Below are positions 9,335 to 18,073 of a stretch of DNA of 64,000 nt, piece by piece (the first letter of the stretch is position 1; every line of letters begins with the position of its first letter). Made by a program: the position numbers and the translations under genes. Where the stretch lies: positions 310,001 through 374,000 of the forward strand of contig UBMU01000008.1 in assembly GCA_900466605.1 (NCBI GenBank). Reading direction: 5' to 3'. The notes under the pieces are model-generated. The model worked only from the letters and a program-made list of their open reading frames with translations. It had not been told where the DNA came from and searched no databases. Origin of the DNA: Hyphomicrobiales bacterium (lineage in GTDB: Bacteria; Pseudomonadota; Alphaproteobacteria; Rhizobiales; Rhizobiaceae).

Positions 9335-10840
9335 ATGGGCAATTTAAAGCGCCGCACGAAGCCCTTGATGGCAGGCTGCTTGTCCTTTGCGATCGGATTT
9401 ACCGGCATAGCTCCGGGCTTTTTTTCGCCGGTCCTCGGCACCCGCGCAGCCTGGGCCACTTCCGACGGCATGGTCACGATCACCCAAACAGGTCCTGGCG
9501 CGCATCGCAGCCTGAAGCTCGGTTTGAAGAAGGCGATCGTCGTCGATCTGCCGGCCGATGCCCACGATATCCTTGTTTCGGACCCTTCCATGGCCGACGC
9601 GGTCACGCGCAGTTCGCGTCGCATCTACCTCTTCGGCAAGACCGTTGGCCAGACGAACATCTTCATCTTCGGCGCCGATGGCCAGCAGATCGTCAGCCTC
9701 GATATCGCCATCGAGCGTGACGTTGCCGGACTTGAAACCAATCTCCGGCGCTTCATCCCGGACTCCAGCATCAAGGTCGAGATCGTATCCGACAATATCG
9801 TGCTGACCGGCACGGTGCGGACGCCACAGGATGCCGCCCAAGCCGCGGACCTGGCGCAGGTCTTCCTGAAAGGCGGCGAAGCAACGACACGCACGGAAAC
9901 CGCTTCAGGTTCGGGCGGCGACAGCTCGGTGGCCTTGTTTGCCGAAAACCGCCAAACGTCCCAGGTGGTCAACCTCCTCCAGATCCAGGGCGAGGATCAG
10001 GTTACGCTGAAGGTCACCATCGCCGAGGTGCGGCGAGATGTGCTGAAGCAGCTCGGCTTCGACAACCTGATCTCGAACTCCAAGGGCCTCTCGGTTGCTC
10101 AATTGGGTGCGCCCGCCACCAGTGGTGCGGCGGCGACAATCGGTGGAGGCCTAGCCGCCCTCTTCAAGAGCTCGATCGGAAAATACGATATCTCGACCTA
10201 TCTAAGCGCGCTGGAGCAGGCGAAGGTCGTCAAGACGCTGGCCGAACCGACGTTGACCGCAATCTCCGGCCAGGCCGCGACATTCAACTCCGGCGGCCAG
10301 GTACTTTATTCCACGACCGATAATGACGGAAACGTCACCATCGTCCCCTATAACTACGGCATCAATCTCGCCTTCAAGCCTGTCGTGCTCTCATCGGGCC
10401 GCATCAGCCTGGAGATCAAGACAAACGTATCAGAGCCCGCACCTTCCGTGTCCGGCTCGACACCAACCTATCAGCGTCGTGCAGCCGAGACCTCCGTCGA
10501 GCTTCCATCCGGCGGTTCCATCGCGCTTGCCGGTTTGATCCGCGACGACGTATCTCAGACTTCGAACGGTACGCCTGGCGTCAACAAGATCCCGCTGCTT
10601 GGTACGTTGTTTCGGCAACGCACCGTCGAGCGCAACGAGACCGAACTTGTCATCATCGCGACGCCCTATCTCGTCCGCCCCGTTGCCCGCAACGAGCTCA
10701 ACCGACCAGACGATAACTTCAGTCCTGAGAACGACGCTGCAGCCTTCCTGCTCAACCGCGTCAACAAGGTTTACGGCGGCCGCGAAACGCCCGTCGCCGA
10801 CGCTCAATTCCATGGCTCCATCGGATTCATCTACAAATGA
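9335..10840 (+). CDS. cpaC: Flp pilus outer-membrane secretin CpaC/RcpA
   Basis: CpaC forms the outer-membrane channel for the pilus. The ~501-residue protein has a signal peptide ending near AAWA and a secretin N-domain (LKLGLKKAIVVDLPADAHDILVSDPSMADAV). A BON-like linker follows, then a C-terminal secretin domain with VELPSGGSIALAGLIRDD and the ELVIIATPYLVRPV signature. Two ATGs are possible, at 9329 and 9335. I prefer 9335 because the AAAGGA ribosome-binding site would be only one base from 9329 but seven from 9335. The stop overlaps a possible upstream start of cpaD. Confidence 0.95.
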   Translation: MGNLKRRTKPLMAGCLSFAIGFTGIAPGFFSPVLGTRAAWATSDGMVTITQTGPGAHRSLKLGLKKAIVVDLPADAHDILVSDPSMADAVTRSSRRIYLFGKTVGQTNIFIFGADGQQIVSLDIAIERDVAGLETNLRRFIPDSSIKVEIVSDNIVLTGTVRTPQDAAQAADLAQVFLKGGEATTRTETASGSGGDSSVALFAENRQTSQVVNLLQIQGEDQVTLKVTIAEVRRDVLKQLGFDNLISNSKGLSVAQLGAPATSGAAATIGGGLAALFKSSIGKYDISTYLSALEQAKVVKTLAEPTLTAISGQAATFNSGGQVLYSTTDNDGNVTIVPYNYGINLAFKPVVLSSGRISLEIKTNVSEPAPSVSGSTPTYQRRAAETSVELPSGGSIALAGLIRDDVSQTSNGTPGVNKIPLLGTLFRQRTVERNETELVIIATPYLVRPVARNELNRPDDNFSPENDAAAFLLNRVNKVYGGRETPVADAQFHGSIGFIYK

Positions 10841-10857
10841 GACCCGCAGGATCAGCA

Positions 10858-11589
10858 ATGGCACAACACAGAGATCAGCCGATGGCTCACAAGCAGAACG
10901 CCGCGCATGAATTCCGCTTCTCGAAATCGCTGCTGACCGCAGTCGCCGTAGCGACCGCCTTGCTTTCAGGTTGCGCCTCTCGCGACGAACTGACGACGGG
11001 TGGCATTCCCGACGACTATCGGCAGCGCCACCCGATCGTGGTTGCCGAAGCAGAACAATCCGTCGACATCCCGGTTGCATCGACGGATCGCCGCCTCAAC
11101 ATTGCCCAGCGTGACATGATCCGCGGCTTCGCCCAGAAATACACGTCGCGGGCAACCGGACCTGTCTATCTGCTGACGCCCGAGGGGTCGCCCAACGCGG
11201 CAGCGGCACGGCAGCTGCGCGCCCAAGTGCGGGCCGAGCTTTCCACACGCGGCATCGCGAGCTCCAAGATCGTCAACAGCACCTATGCCGCCAATAGCGC
11301 CGGAGATGCTGCCCCGATCCGCCTGACCTTCGTCGGCACAACCGCGATGACATCGCAGTGCGGTCAATGGCCGAGAGATATGATCAACGATTTCAGCAAC
11401 CAGAATTACTACAATTTCGGCTGCGCGACGCAGAACAACCTGGCTGCGCAGATCGCGAACCCGGAAGATCTGATCGCGCCTCGCGGCATGACTCCAATCG
11501 ATGCAACGCGCCGGAACGCTGCAATCAAGGAATATCGCGAAAGAACAAGCAACATCGAGGACGTCAGCGGCAGCGCCGATAGCTTCTGA
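10858..11589 (+). CDS. cpaD: Flp pilus assembly lipoprotein CpaD
   Basis: CpaD is an outer-membrane lipoprotein that supports the CpaC secretin. The lipobox LLSGC places the lipidated cysteine near residue 39 of the 243-residue form. The mature part shows CpaD features such as QRHPIVVAEAEQSVDIPV and a C-terminal FGCATQNNLAAQIANPEDLIAPR. I chose ATG 10858 because AGGA sits seven bases upstream. An ATG at 10837 that overlaps the cpaC stop (ATGA) is the alternative and would add seven residues. It is followed by cpaE after a short gap. Confidence 0.92.
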   Translation: MAQHRDQPMAHKQNAAHEFRFSKSLLTAVAVATALLSGCASRDELTTGGIPDDYRQRHPIVVAEAEQSVDIPVASTDRRLNIAQRDMIRGFAQKYTSRATGPVYLLTPEGSPNAAAARQLRAQVRAELSTRGIASSKIVNSTYAANSAGDAAPIRLTFVGTTAMTSQCGQWPRDMINDFSNQNYYNFGCATQNNLAAQIANPEDLIAPRGMTPIDATRRNAAIKEYRERTSNIEDVSGSADSF

Positions 11590-11605
11590 TCAGGTGGAAC
11601 CCGAG

Positions 11606-12883
11606 ATGAGTACCGTCGAATACGAAATCAAGAACACCGCCGAGTTGCGGAACGCCGAAGAGGCTCTTCGGATGGCCGAGCTCGAAAACATGCGGCCCTT
11701 GCCACGCATATCGGTGCATGCTTTTTGCGAAAGCGACGAGCTGCTGCGGGTCATCGAGCGCTGCGGCAACGATCGCCGCATGTCGAAGGTCAGCTTGCGC
11801 ATTACCAGCGGCGGTATCGCAGCCGCTGCAAACATGTTTGCGACCGCACCGACCCCGAACCTGATTATCCTTGAAACCAAGGCCGGATCGGCGGGCCTGC
11901 TCAATGAGCTCGCGCCGCTCGCCGCGGTTTGCGACCCTTCGACGAAAGTCATCGTCGTCGGCTATTACAACGATATCGCGCTCTACCGCGAACTCGTGCG
12001 CAACGGCATTTCCGAATACATGGTTCAGCCCGTCGCCATGCCGGACATTATGGCGGCGATGGCCACGATCTTCGTTGACCCCGATGCAGAGCCGCTCGGC
12101 CGCAGCATTGCCTTCATCGGCGCCAAGGGCGGCGTCGGCTCCTCTACGATCGCTCACAATTGCGCTTTCGGGATTTCCAATCTGTTTTCAACCGAAACGA
12201 TCCTGGCCGATCTCGATCTGCCCTACGGCACGGCCAACATCGATTTCGACCAGGATCCGACCCAGGGTATCGCGGAGGCCGTTTACGCGCCCGAGCGCCT
12301 TGATGAAGTGTTTCTCGATCGCCTGCTGACGAAGTGCTCCGAGCACCTGTCGCTGCTTGCAGCACCTTCCCTGCTTGATCGCGCCTATGATTTTGAGGAG
12401 CAGGCATTTCAGCCGGTTCTCGACGTCCTGCAGCGCAACGCCCCTGTAACCGTTCTCGACGTACCGCATGCATGGTCGGAATGGACGCGCTCGGTGCTGG
12501 CCAGCGTCGACGAGGTCGTCATCTGTGCATCACCCGATCTCGCCAACCTGCGCAACGCGAAGAACATGATGGATGCGCTACGCAAGATGCGGCCAAACGA
12601 CAAGATGCCGCATCTGATCCTCAATCAGGTCGGCATGCCTAAACGGCCGGAGATCAACCCCTCCGATTTCTGCGAGCCGCTGGAAACCGATCCCATCGCG
12701 ATCATCCCCTTCGATGCCAACCTCTTCGGCAATGCGGCCAACAGCGGTCGCATGATCTCGGAGATGGATGCGAAATCGCCGACGGCCGAAACATTCTCTC
12801 AGATATCGCACATCGTGACCGGGCGGATTGCCATCAAGAAAGCACGCAAGGGCGGGTTGCTCGGCCTGTTGAAGCGCAAGTGA
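11606..12883 (+). CDS. cpaE: Pilus assembly protein CpaE/TadZ (MinD/ParA-like ATPase)
   Basis: CpaE positions the Tad machinery at the pole in related bacteria. The 425-residue protein has an N-terminal receiver-like domain (about 35-165) and a C-terminal MinD/ParA-like domain that begins FIGAKGGVGSSTIAHN. The P-loop reads GGVGSST, so the usual catalytic lysine after GGVG is replaced by serine, as in many TadZ proteins. Switch segments such as DLDLPYGTANIDFDQ remain. ATG 11606 is preceded by AGGTGGAA. A frame running in from 11501 overlaps cpaD and is not needed. Confidence 0.93.
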   Translation: MSTVEYEIKNTAELRNAEEALRMAELENMRPLPRISVHAFCESDELLRVIERCGNDRRMSKVSLRITSGGIAAAANMFATAPTPNLIILETKAGSAGLLNELAPLAAVCDPSTKVIVVGYYNDIALYRELVRNGISEYMVQPVAMPDIMAAMATIFVDPDAEPLGRSIAFIGAKGGVGSSTIAHNCAFGISNLFSTETILADLDLPYGTANIDFDQDPTQGIAEAVYAPERLDEVFLDRLLTKCSEHLSLLAAPSLLDRAYDFEEQAFQPVLDVLQRNAPVTVLDVPHAWSEWTRSVLASVDEVVICASPDLANLRNAKNMMDALRKMRPNDKMPHLILNQVGMPKRPEINPSDFCEPLETDPIAIIPFDANLFGNAANSGRMISEMDAKSPTAETFSQISHIVTGRIAIKKARKGGLLGLLKRK

Positions 12884-12912
12884 CGCCCGCCAAGAGTGGA
12901 TTGGAATAAAGC

Positions 12913-14379
12913 ATGTTCGGAAAACGCGGAAACGAGGGTTTTGGCAAAGCGGGCGGCACGATCGCGCCGCCGCCGGTTCAACAATCCTCGCCGTCGGCGC
13001 CAGCGGTTCTTGTCGAACCGCAGCGTGAGCCTTCGCGCCAGCAGGTTTCACCGCCGCCGATGCAGACCCCGCAACGCAAGCGGCCTGCCCGCACCGACGA
13101 ATACTACGATACCAAAGCGCAGGTCTTCTCCGCGCTGATCGACACGATCGACCTGTCGCAGCTTGCCAAGCTCGACGGAGAAAGCGCGCGCGAAGAAATC
13201 CGCGACATCGTCAACGACATCATCACGATCAAGAATTTCGCGATGTCGATTTCCGAGCAAGAAGAACTGCTCGAAGACATCTGCAACGACGTTCTCGGCT
13301 ACGGCCCGCTTGAACCGCTGCTTGCGCGCGACGACATCGCCGACATCATGGTCAACGGCGCGGGCCAGACTTTCATCGAAGTCGGCGGCAAGACGATCGA
13401 GTCCGAGATCCGCTTCCGCGATAATTCGCAGCTCCTTTCCATCTGCCAGCGTATCGTCAGCCAGGTCGGTCGTCGCGTCGACGAATCGAGCCCTATCTGC
13501 GACGCGCGCCTCCCTGATGGCTCCCGCGTGAACGTCATTGCGCCGCCGCTCTCCATCGATGGACCGGCGCTCACGATCCGCAAGTTCAAGAAGGACAAGC
13601 TTACCCTCGAGCAACTCGTTCGGTTCGGTGCCATCACGCCGGAAGGTGCAACGCTGTTGCAGATTATCGGCCGCGTTCGCTGCAATGTCGTCATCTCGGG
13701 CGGTACTGGCTCCGGCAAGACGACGCTGCTCAACTGCCTGACACGTTACATCGATGTCGACGAGCGCGTCATCACCTGCGAAGACACAGCCGAACTGCAG
13801 CTGCAGCAACCGCATGTGGTGCGCCTTGAAACCCGCCCGCCGAACATCGAAGGCGAAGGCGAAATCACCATGCGCGATCTCGTCAAGAACTGCCTGCGCA
13901 TGCGACCGGAACGCATCATCGTCGGCGAAGTGCGCGGACCGGAGGTTTTCGACCTCCTGCAGGCAATGAACACCGGCCACGACGGCTCCATGGGCACGAT
14001 CCACTCGAACTCGCCACGTGAATGCCTCAGCCGTATCGAGTCGATGATCGCCATGGGCGGCTTCACGCTGCCAGCCAAGACGGTGCGCGAGATCATCTCC
14101 GGGTCGGTCGACATCATCGTCCAGGCGGCGCGACTGCGCGATGGCTCTCGTCGTATCACGCAGATCACCGAAGTGATCGGCATGGAAGGCGACGTCATTA
14201 TCACCCAGGATCTGATGCGTTACGAAATCGAGGGCGAAGACTCGTCCGGAAAGCTGATCGGAAGGCACAAGTCGACCGGTATCGGCAAGCCGCATTTCTG
14301 GGATCGCGCACGCTACTTCAACGAAGAAAAGCGCCTTGCTGCCGCGCTCGACGAAATGGAAGCGAAATCCAAGGATTAG
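12913..14379 (+). CDS. cpaF: Pilus assembly ATPase CpaF/TadA
   Basis: CpaF is the cytoplasmic hexameric secretion ATPase that drives Flp pilus extension and, in Tad systems, probably also retraction. In the 488-residue protein, a proline-rich N-terminal tail (about 1-65) precedes the conserved N-domain. The Walker A motif GGTGSGKT has its lysine at residue 269. The Asp box ([12 protein letters not shown]), the [15 protein letters not shown] Walker B region and the [12 protein letters not shown] His box follow in order. All catalytic motifs are intact. It is followed four bases later by tadB. Confidence 0.96.
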   Translation: MFGKRGNEGFGKAGGTIAPPPVQQSSPSAPAVLVEPQREPSRQQVSPPPMQTPQRKRPARTDEYYDTKAQVFSALIDTIDLSQLAKLDGESAREEIRDIVNDIITIKNFAMSISEQEELLEDICNDVLGYGPLEPLLARDDIADIMVNGAGQTFIEVGGKTIESEIRFRDNSQLLSICQRIVSQVGRRVDESSPICDARLPDGSRVNVIAPPLSIDGPALTIRKFKKDKLTLEQLVRFGAITPEGATLLQIIGRVRCNVVISGGTGSGKTTLLNCLTRYIDVDERVITCEDTAELQLQQPHVVRLETRPPNIEGEGEITMRDLVKNCLRMRPERIIVGEVRGPEVFDLLQAMNTGHDGSMGTIHSNSPRECLSRIESMIAMGGFTLPAKTVREIISGSVDIIVQAARLRDGSRRITQITEVIGMEGDVIITQDLMRYEIEGEDSSGKLIGRHKSTGIGKPHFWDRARYFNEEKRLAAALDEMEAKSKD

Positions 14380-14383
14380 TAAG

Positions 14384-15391
14384 ATGTTCGGGTTCGATCC
14401 TGTGGTGTTGGCCATTATCCTGCTTGCCGCCGTTGCGGCGGGCGCCGTTTGCTATGGCTTCCTCTTCACGCGGATGGAGACCGAAAAGAAGTCGGCCAAT
14501 CGCGTCAACCGCGTTGCCTCGGCGGAGGCCGACAAGGCGAGCCTCAAGGCGGCCCGCGACCGTGTCCAGGAAATGTCGAAGCGCCGCAAATCGGTGCAGG
14601 ACAATCTGAAGGACCTCGAGAAGCGGCAGCAGGAGAATACCAAGAAGAAGTTGTCGCTGAAGTCGCGGCTGACACAGGCCGGTCTTAAGATCACGCCGGG
14701 GCGCTTCTACACGTTCAGCGCCATTTTTGGCTTCGTACTGATGTTCGTCGCCTTCCTCGCGGATGCGCCTGTCATGGTCGTGCTCGGCCTACCCATCGTT
14801 GCCGGACTTGGGCTACCGCGCTGGGTGCTCGGCTTCCTCATCAAGCGTCGCCAGAACAAGTTTCTCACCGAATTTCCCAACGCGCTCGATGTCATCGTGC
14901 GCTCGATCAAATCAGGCCTGCCGTTGAACGATGCCATCCGGCTGATCGCCAACGAGGGCAAGGATCCTGTGAAGAGCGAGTTTCGCCGCGTCGTCGAATC
15001 GCAGCAGGTGGGCCTCAGTGTGCCGGATGCTTGCGCACGCATGACAAATCACATGCCGTTGCAGGAAGTTAGCTTCTTTGCAATCGTCATCGCGATCCAG
15101 TCGCAGGCGGGCGGCAACCTTTCGGAGGCCATTGGCAATCTGTCAAAGGTGCTGCGAGACAGAAAGAAAATGAAGGCGAAGGTCAAGGCGTTGTCGATGG
15201 AGGCCAAGGCGTCTGCCGTCATTATCGGCGCACTGCCGTTCATCGTCGCCACGCTCGTCTATCTGACATCACCCGAGTACATGCTTGTTCTGTTTACCGA
15301 CCCCCGCGGCCACCTAATCATGGGCATTTCGGCGGTCTGGATGTCGATCGGCATTTTCGTCATGCGCAACATGGTCAATTTCGACATCTAA
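14384..15391 (+). CDS. tadB: Tad inner-membrane platform protein TadB (CpaG)
   Basis: TadB is one of the two T2SSF-domain platform proteins that connect the CpaF ATPase to the growing pilus. The 335-residue protein has an N-terminal helix, a charged coiled-coil-like stretch (about 30-90), two central membrane helices and a T2SSF domain (FPNALDVIVRSIKSGLPLNDAIRLIA). A C-terminal pair of helices ends the protein. ATG 14384 lies five bases after the cpaF stop, in a tightly packed operon. An upstream in-frame extension overlaps cpaF and is rejected. Confidence 0.93.
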   Translation: MFGFDPVVLAIILLAAVAAGAVCYGFLFTRMETEKKSANRVNRVASAEADKASLKAARDRVQEMSKRRKSVQDNLKDLEKRQQENTKKKLSLKSRLTQAGLKITPGRFYTFSAIFGFVLMFVAFLADAPVMVVLGLPIVAGLGLPRWVLGFLIKRRQNKFLTEFPNALDVIVRSIKSGLPLNDAIRLIANEGKDPVKSEFRRVVESQQVGLSVPDACARMTNHMPLQEVSFFAIVIAIQSQAGGNLSEAIGNLSKVLRDRKKMKAKVKALSMEAKASAVIIGALPFIVATLVYLTSPEYMLVLFTDPRGHLIMGISAVWMSIGIFVMRNMVNFDI

Positions 15392-15404
15392 TGGAGAACG
15401 GGCG

Positions 15405-16388
15405 ATGTCATCTGATCTCGCGACCCAACTGACAGACCCCTCCATGCTGATCGCCGTGCTCGTGGCGATCGCGGTTTTCGCCAGCCTCTACACGATAGCT
15501 GTGCCGTTCTTCGAACGCGGCGATCTCGACAAGCGCATGAAGGCTGTGTCCACAGAACGCGAGCAGATCCGCGCCCGCGAACGCGCGCGCATGAATGCCG
15601 ATTCTGCCGGGAAGGCTTCGCTTCGTACCCAGAACAACCGATCGGTTCGCCAGATCGTCGAAAAGTTCAACCTTCGCGAGGCGCTGGTTGACGAAAATAC
15701 CGTGAACAAACTGCGCGCCGCCGGGTTTCGTTCGGAGAATGCACTGAACATGTTCCTTGTGGCGCGTTTCCTGTTGCCGTTCCTTTTCTTCGGCTTCGCG
15801 GTTTTCTGGGTCTTCGGCCTTGACCATCTGGCCGACAAGCCAACGCCGATGCGCTTTCTGCTGACGCTCGGGGTTGCCTATATCGGTTTCTACGCACCGA
15901 ACATCTTCATCTCCAATCGGATGTCGAAGCGCCAGCATTCGATCAAGCGTGCCTGGCCGGACGCGCTGGACCTGATGCTGATCTGCGTCGAGTCGGGTAT
16001 TTCGATGGAGGCTGCAATGCGCCGCGTCTCGGAAGAACTCGGCGAGGCTTCCCCGCCGCTGGCGGAAGAGATGATTCTGACGACGGCCGAGCTTTCCTTC
16101 CTTCCGGATCGGCGCGTCGCGCTGGAAAACCTCGGCATACGCACGCAGATCCCATTGGTGCAGTCCGTCACCCAGGCCCTGATCCAGGCCGACCGCTACG
16201 GCACACCGGTTTCGCAAGCGTTGCGCGTCCTTGCGCAGGAAGGCCGCGACGAACGCATGAACGAAGCCGAGAAAAAGGCTGCTGCCCTGCCGCCGAAACT
16301 CACCGTGCCGATGATCCTGTTCTTCCTGCCGGTTCTCGTCGCGGTCATCCTCGGGCCCGCTGGGATCCAGGTGGCCGATCGCTTCTAG
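15405..16388 (+). CDS. tadC: Tad inner-membrane platform protein TadC (CpaH)
   Basis: TadC is the second T2SSF platform protein of the Tad machine. The 327-residue protein has membrane helices near the N-terminus, at about 120-185, and at the C-terminus (PMILFFLPVLVAVILGPAGIQV). The T2SSF segment AWPDALDLMLICVESGISMEAAMRRV lies between them. It follows tadB by 13 bases and ends the plus-strand run of pilus genes that began with pilA. Length and order agree with other rhizobial loci. Confidence 0.93.
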   Translation: MSSDLATQLTDPSMLIAVLVAIAVFASLYTIAVPFFERGDLDKRMKAVSTEREQIRARERARMNADSAGKASLRTQNNRSVRQIVEKFNLREALVDENTVNKLRAAGFRSENALNMFLVARFLLPFLFFGFAVFWVFGLDHLADKPTPMRFLLTLGVAYIGFYAPNIFISNRMSKRQHSIKRAWPDALDLMLICVESGISMEAAMRRVSEELGEASPPLAEEMILTTAELSFLPDRRVALENLGIRTQIPLVQSVTQALIQADRYGTPVSQALRVLAQEGRDERMNEAEKKAAALPPKLTVPMILFFLPVLVAVILGPAGIQVADRF

Positions 16389-16469
16389 GCATCGATTCTT
16401 CGGGGCTGGCTATCTCAACCCTGTGGGCATAGGTTCAGCGGAAACTCTTTCAGCCAGCGGGAGCCGCCC

Positions 16470-17102
16470 ATGTCGTCCGCAAGCATCTTCCTGAGTATCA
16501 TTGCTGCTTTGTCGATCGGCGCAATGAGCCCGGGGCCAAGCTTCGTCCTCGTTTCGCGCATCGCGATCTCACGCTCCCGTCTGGACGGGTTCTCAGCCGC
16601 GCTTGGGATGGGCATCGGGGGTGTTGTCTTCAGCGTCTTGGCGCTGGCCGGACTGACGGCCCTCCTATCGCAATTCGAATGGCTCTATCTCGCTTTGAAG
16701 GTGGCCGGCGGATCCTATCTCGTCTATATCGCTTTTAGGATCTGGATTGGTGCACGCGAGCCTGTCCATATTGGCGACGCGGGCAGCGACAGCCGTGCGT
16801 TTGCGCGAAGCTTCACCACCGCGCTCCTCACGCAACTCAGCAATCCAAAGACAATCGTCGTCTACGCAAGCATCTTTGCAGCCCTGCTGCCGAAGACGGT
16901 TCCGCTTGGTCTATTTTTGGCCGTCCCGATCGGTGTTTTTACGGTCGAAGCCGGCTGGTACGCGATCGTAGCGTTCACATTCTCGGCCAGACGGCCGAGA
17001 CGGCTATACCTTGCCGCAAAAACGTGGATCGATCGCCTTGCCGGGACAGTGATGGCCGGTCTCGGCGTGCAGCTTGTCACCTCGGGACTGGCCGGCCGCT
17101 AA
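16470..17102 (+). CDS. LysE/RhtB-family amino-acid exporter
   Basis: This 210-residue inner-membrane protein has about six hydrophobic segments. It shows the RhtB/LysE hallmark MSPGPSFVLVSRIAIS near the N-terminus and a LTQLSNPKTIVVYASIFAALLP segment mid-protein. Such proteins export amino acids or related metabolites; the substrate cannot be read from sequence. GGGAG precedes the ATG at a suitable distance. It interrupts the Tad locus between tadC and the leftward tadD, ending two bases from tadD, and has no evident link to pili. Confidence 0.88.
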   Translation: MSSASIFLSIIAALSIGAMSPGPSFVLVSRIAISRSRLDGFSAALGMGIGGVVFSVLALAGLTALLSQFEWLYLALKVAGGSYLVYIAFRIWIGAREPVHIGDAGSDSRAFARSFTTALLTQLSNPKTIVVYASIFAALLPKTVPLGLFLAVPIGVFTVEAGWYAIVAFTFSARRPRRLYLAAKTWIDRLAGTVMAGLGVQLVTSGLAGR

Positions 17103-17104
17103 CG

Positions 17105-17932
17105 TCAGTTCGTGCTGGTCGGCGTAGTTCCGCTATCCTTGGCCGCTAGCTTTTGCCAGGAATTCTGCTGCGACAGCATCGAGCGCAGATAGGCAACGTT
17201 GGCGTCGGCCTGCTGCTGCGAAAGTTCTCCGCGCGCAATCTTTTCTGCCTCGGGGAACCGCCCCTGGAGACCGACGACGAGCGCCAGATTCTGCCGGACC
17301 CGGCTATCCGCCGTCGGTTGACCGGCCGCCTGGCGCATATAGGTCTCGGCCGTCCGGAGGTCTCCGGTCAGCACGTAGGACATGCCGAGGTTTGAAAGGA
17401 TCGATGCCTCGCCCGGTTGGATGTCAAGCGCCTCGCGGTAGCGCTGGCGGGCTTCGGCGGAGCGCCCAAGCTGGTCAAGGATGGCGCCTTCGGCAGATGC
17501 CAATTTCCAATCAGGACGATCAGGCGTCTGAGCGCGACCGATGGTGTCGAGCGCCTGCTGCAATTGGCCGGCCGCCGCCTGTGCCTTGCCGTAGGCAGCG
17601 AGCACAATTCGGTCGGTGGGGTTGGAAATCGCAACCTGCTGCATGACGGCAAGCGCCTGCGCATCGCGGCCCTGCATGCGCAAGAGGTTCGCGTAGTTCA
17701 CGCCATTAGCGGCATCGCGCGGGTTCTTTTCGTACGCCTGCCCGACACGTTCGGTCGAGCTGCGCAGCTCGGCTTCATTCATCGTTTCGACCGGCTTGGT
17801 AAGCGTGGGTACTGATCCCGTCGTCATCCGGTCCTTGGTCGTCGTGCAGCCGGCAAGCGCCAATACGACGAACGCGGTTGCGACGCCCTGAAAAACACGG
17901 GTTTTGAACAGAGTATTGGCCGTAGCAGGCAT
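17105..17932 (-). CDS. tadD: TPR lipoprotein TadD
   Basis: TadD is an outer-membrane TPR lipoprotein required for secretin assembly in Tad systems. From ATG 17932 the protein has 275 residues. The lipobox LALAGC puts the lipidated cysteine at about residue 29, and several tetratricopeptide repeats follow (for example NPRDAANGVNYANLLRMQG and GEASILSNLGMSYVLTGDL). AGGGA is six bases before the chosen start; an upstream extension to 17998 lacks support. It is on minus, convergent with the LysE-type gene, and divergent from the aminopeptidase gene. Confidence 0.88.
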   Translation of the reverse strand: MPATANTLFKTRVFQGVATAFVVLALAGCTTTKDRMTTGSVPTLTKPVETMNEAELRSSTERVGQAYEKNPRDAANGVNYANLLRMQGRDAQALAVMQQVAISNPTDRIVLAAYGKAQAAAGQLQQALDTIGRAQTPDRPDWKLASAEGAILDQLGRSAEARQRYREALDIQPGEASILSNLGMSYVLTGDLRTAETYMRQAAGQPTADSRVRQNLALVVGLQGRFPEAEKIARGELSQQQADANVAYLRSMLSQQNSWQKLAAKDSGTTPTSTN

Positions 17933-18015
17933 CGTGCGTCCCTGAGATCCGAATCGGCGCCTGACCTCAAAGCGGAACAGGGAAAGGTTTTGACGCAATC
18001 TTCACTCCAGCAATA

Positions 18016-18035
18016 GTCTGTTAACCCTAACAGAC
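18016..18035. promoter_or_regulatory. Inverted repeat between tadD and aminopeptidase gene
   Basis: A perfect 8-bp inverted repeat GTCTGTTA-ACCC-TAACAGAC lies in the 141-base divergent gap, 38 bases before the aminopeptidase start. There is no T-tract on either side, so it is more likely an operator than a terminator. The binding protein is unknown. Confidence 0.4.
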
Positions 18036-18073
18036 CGTTAAGATGCGATTCCCGGACGCCCCGAAGGATAAAC

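Noticed and set aside
13048-14415. 455-codon open frame on minus opposite cpaF
   Set aside because: cpaF has all ATPase motifs on plus; the minus frame has none.
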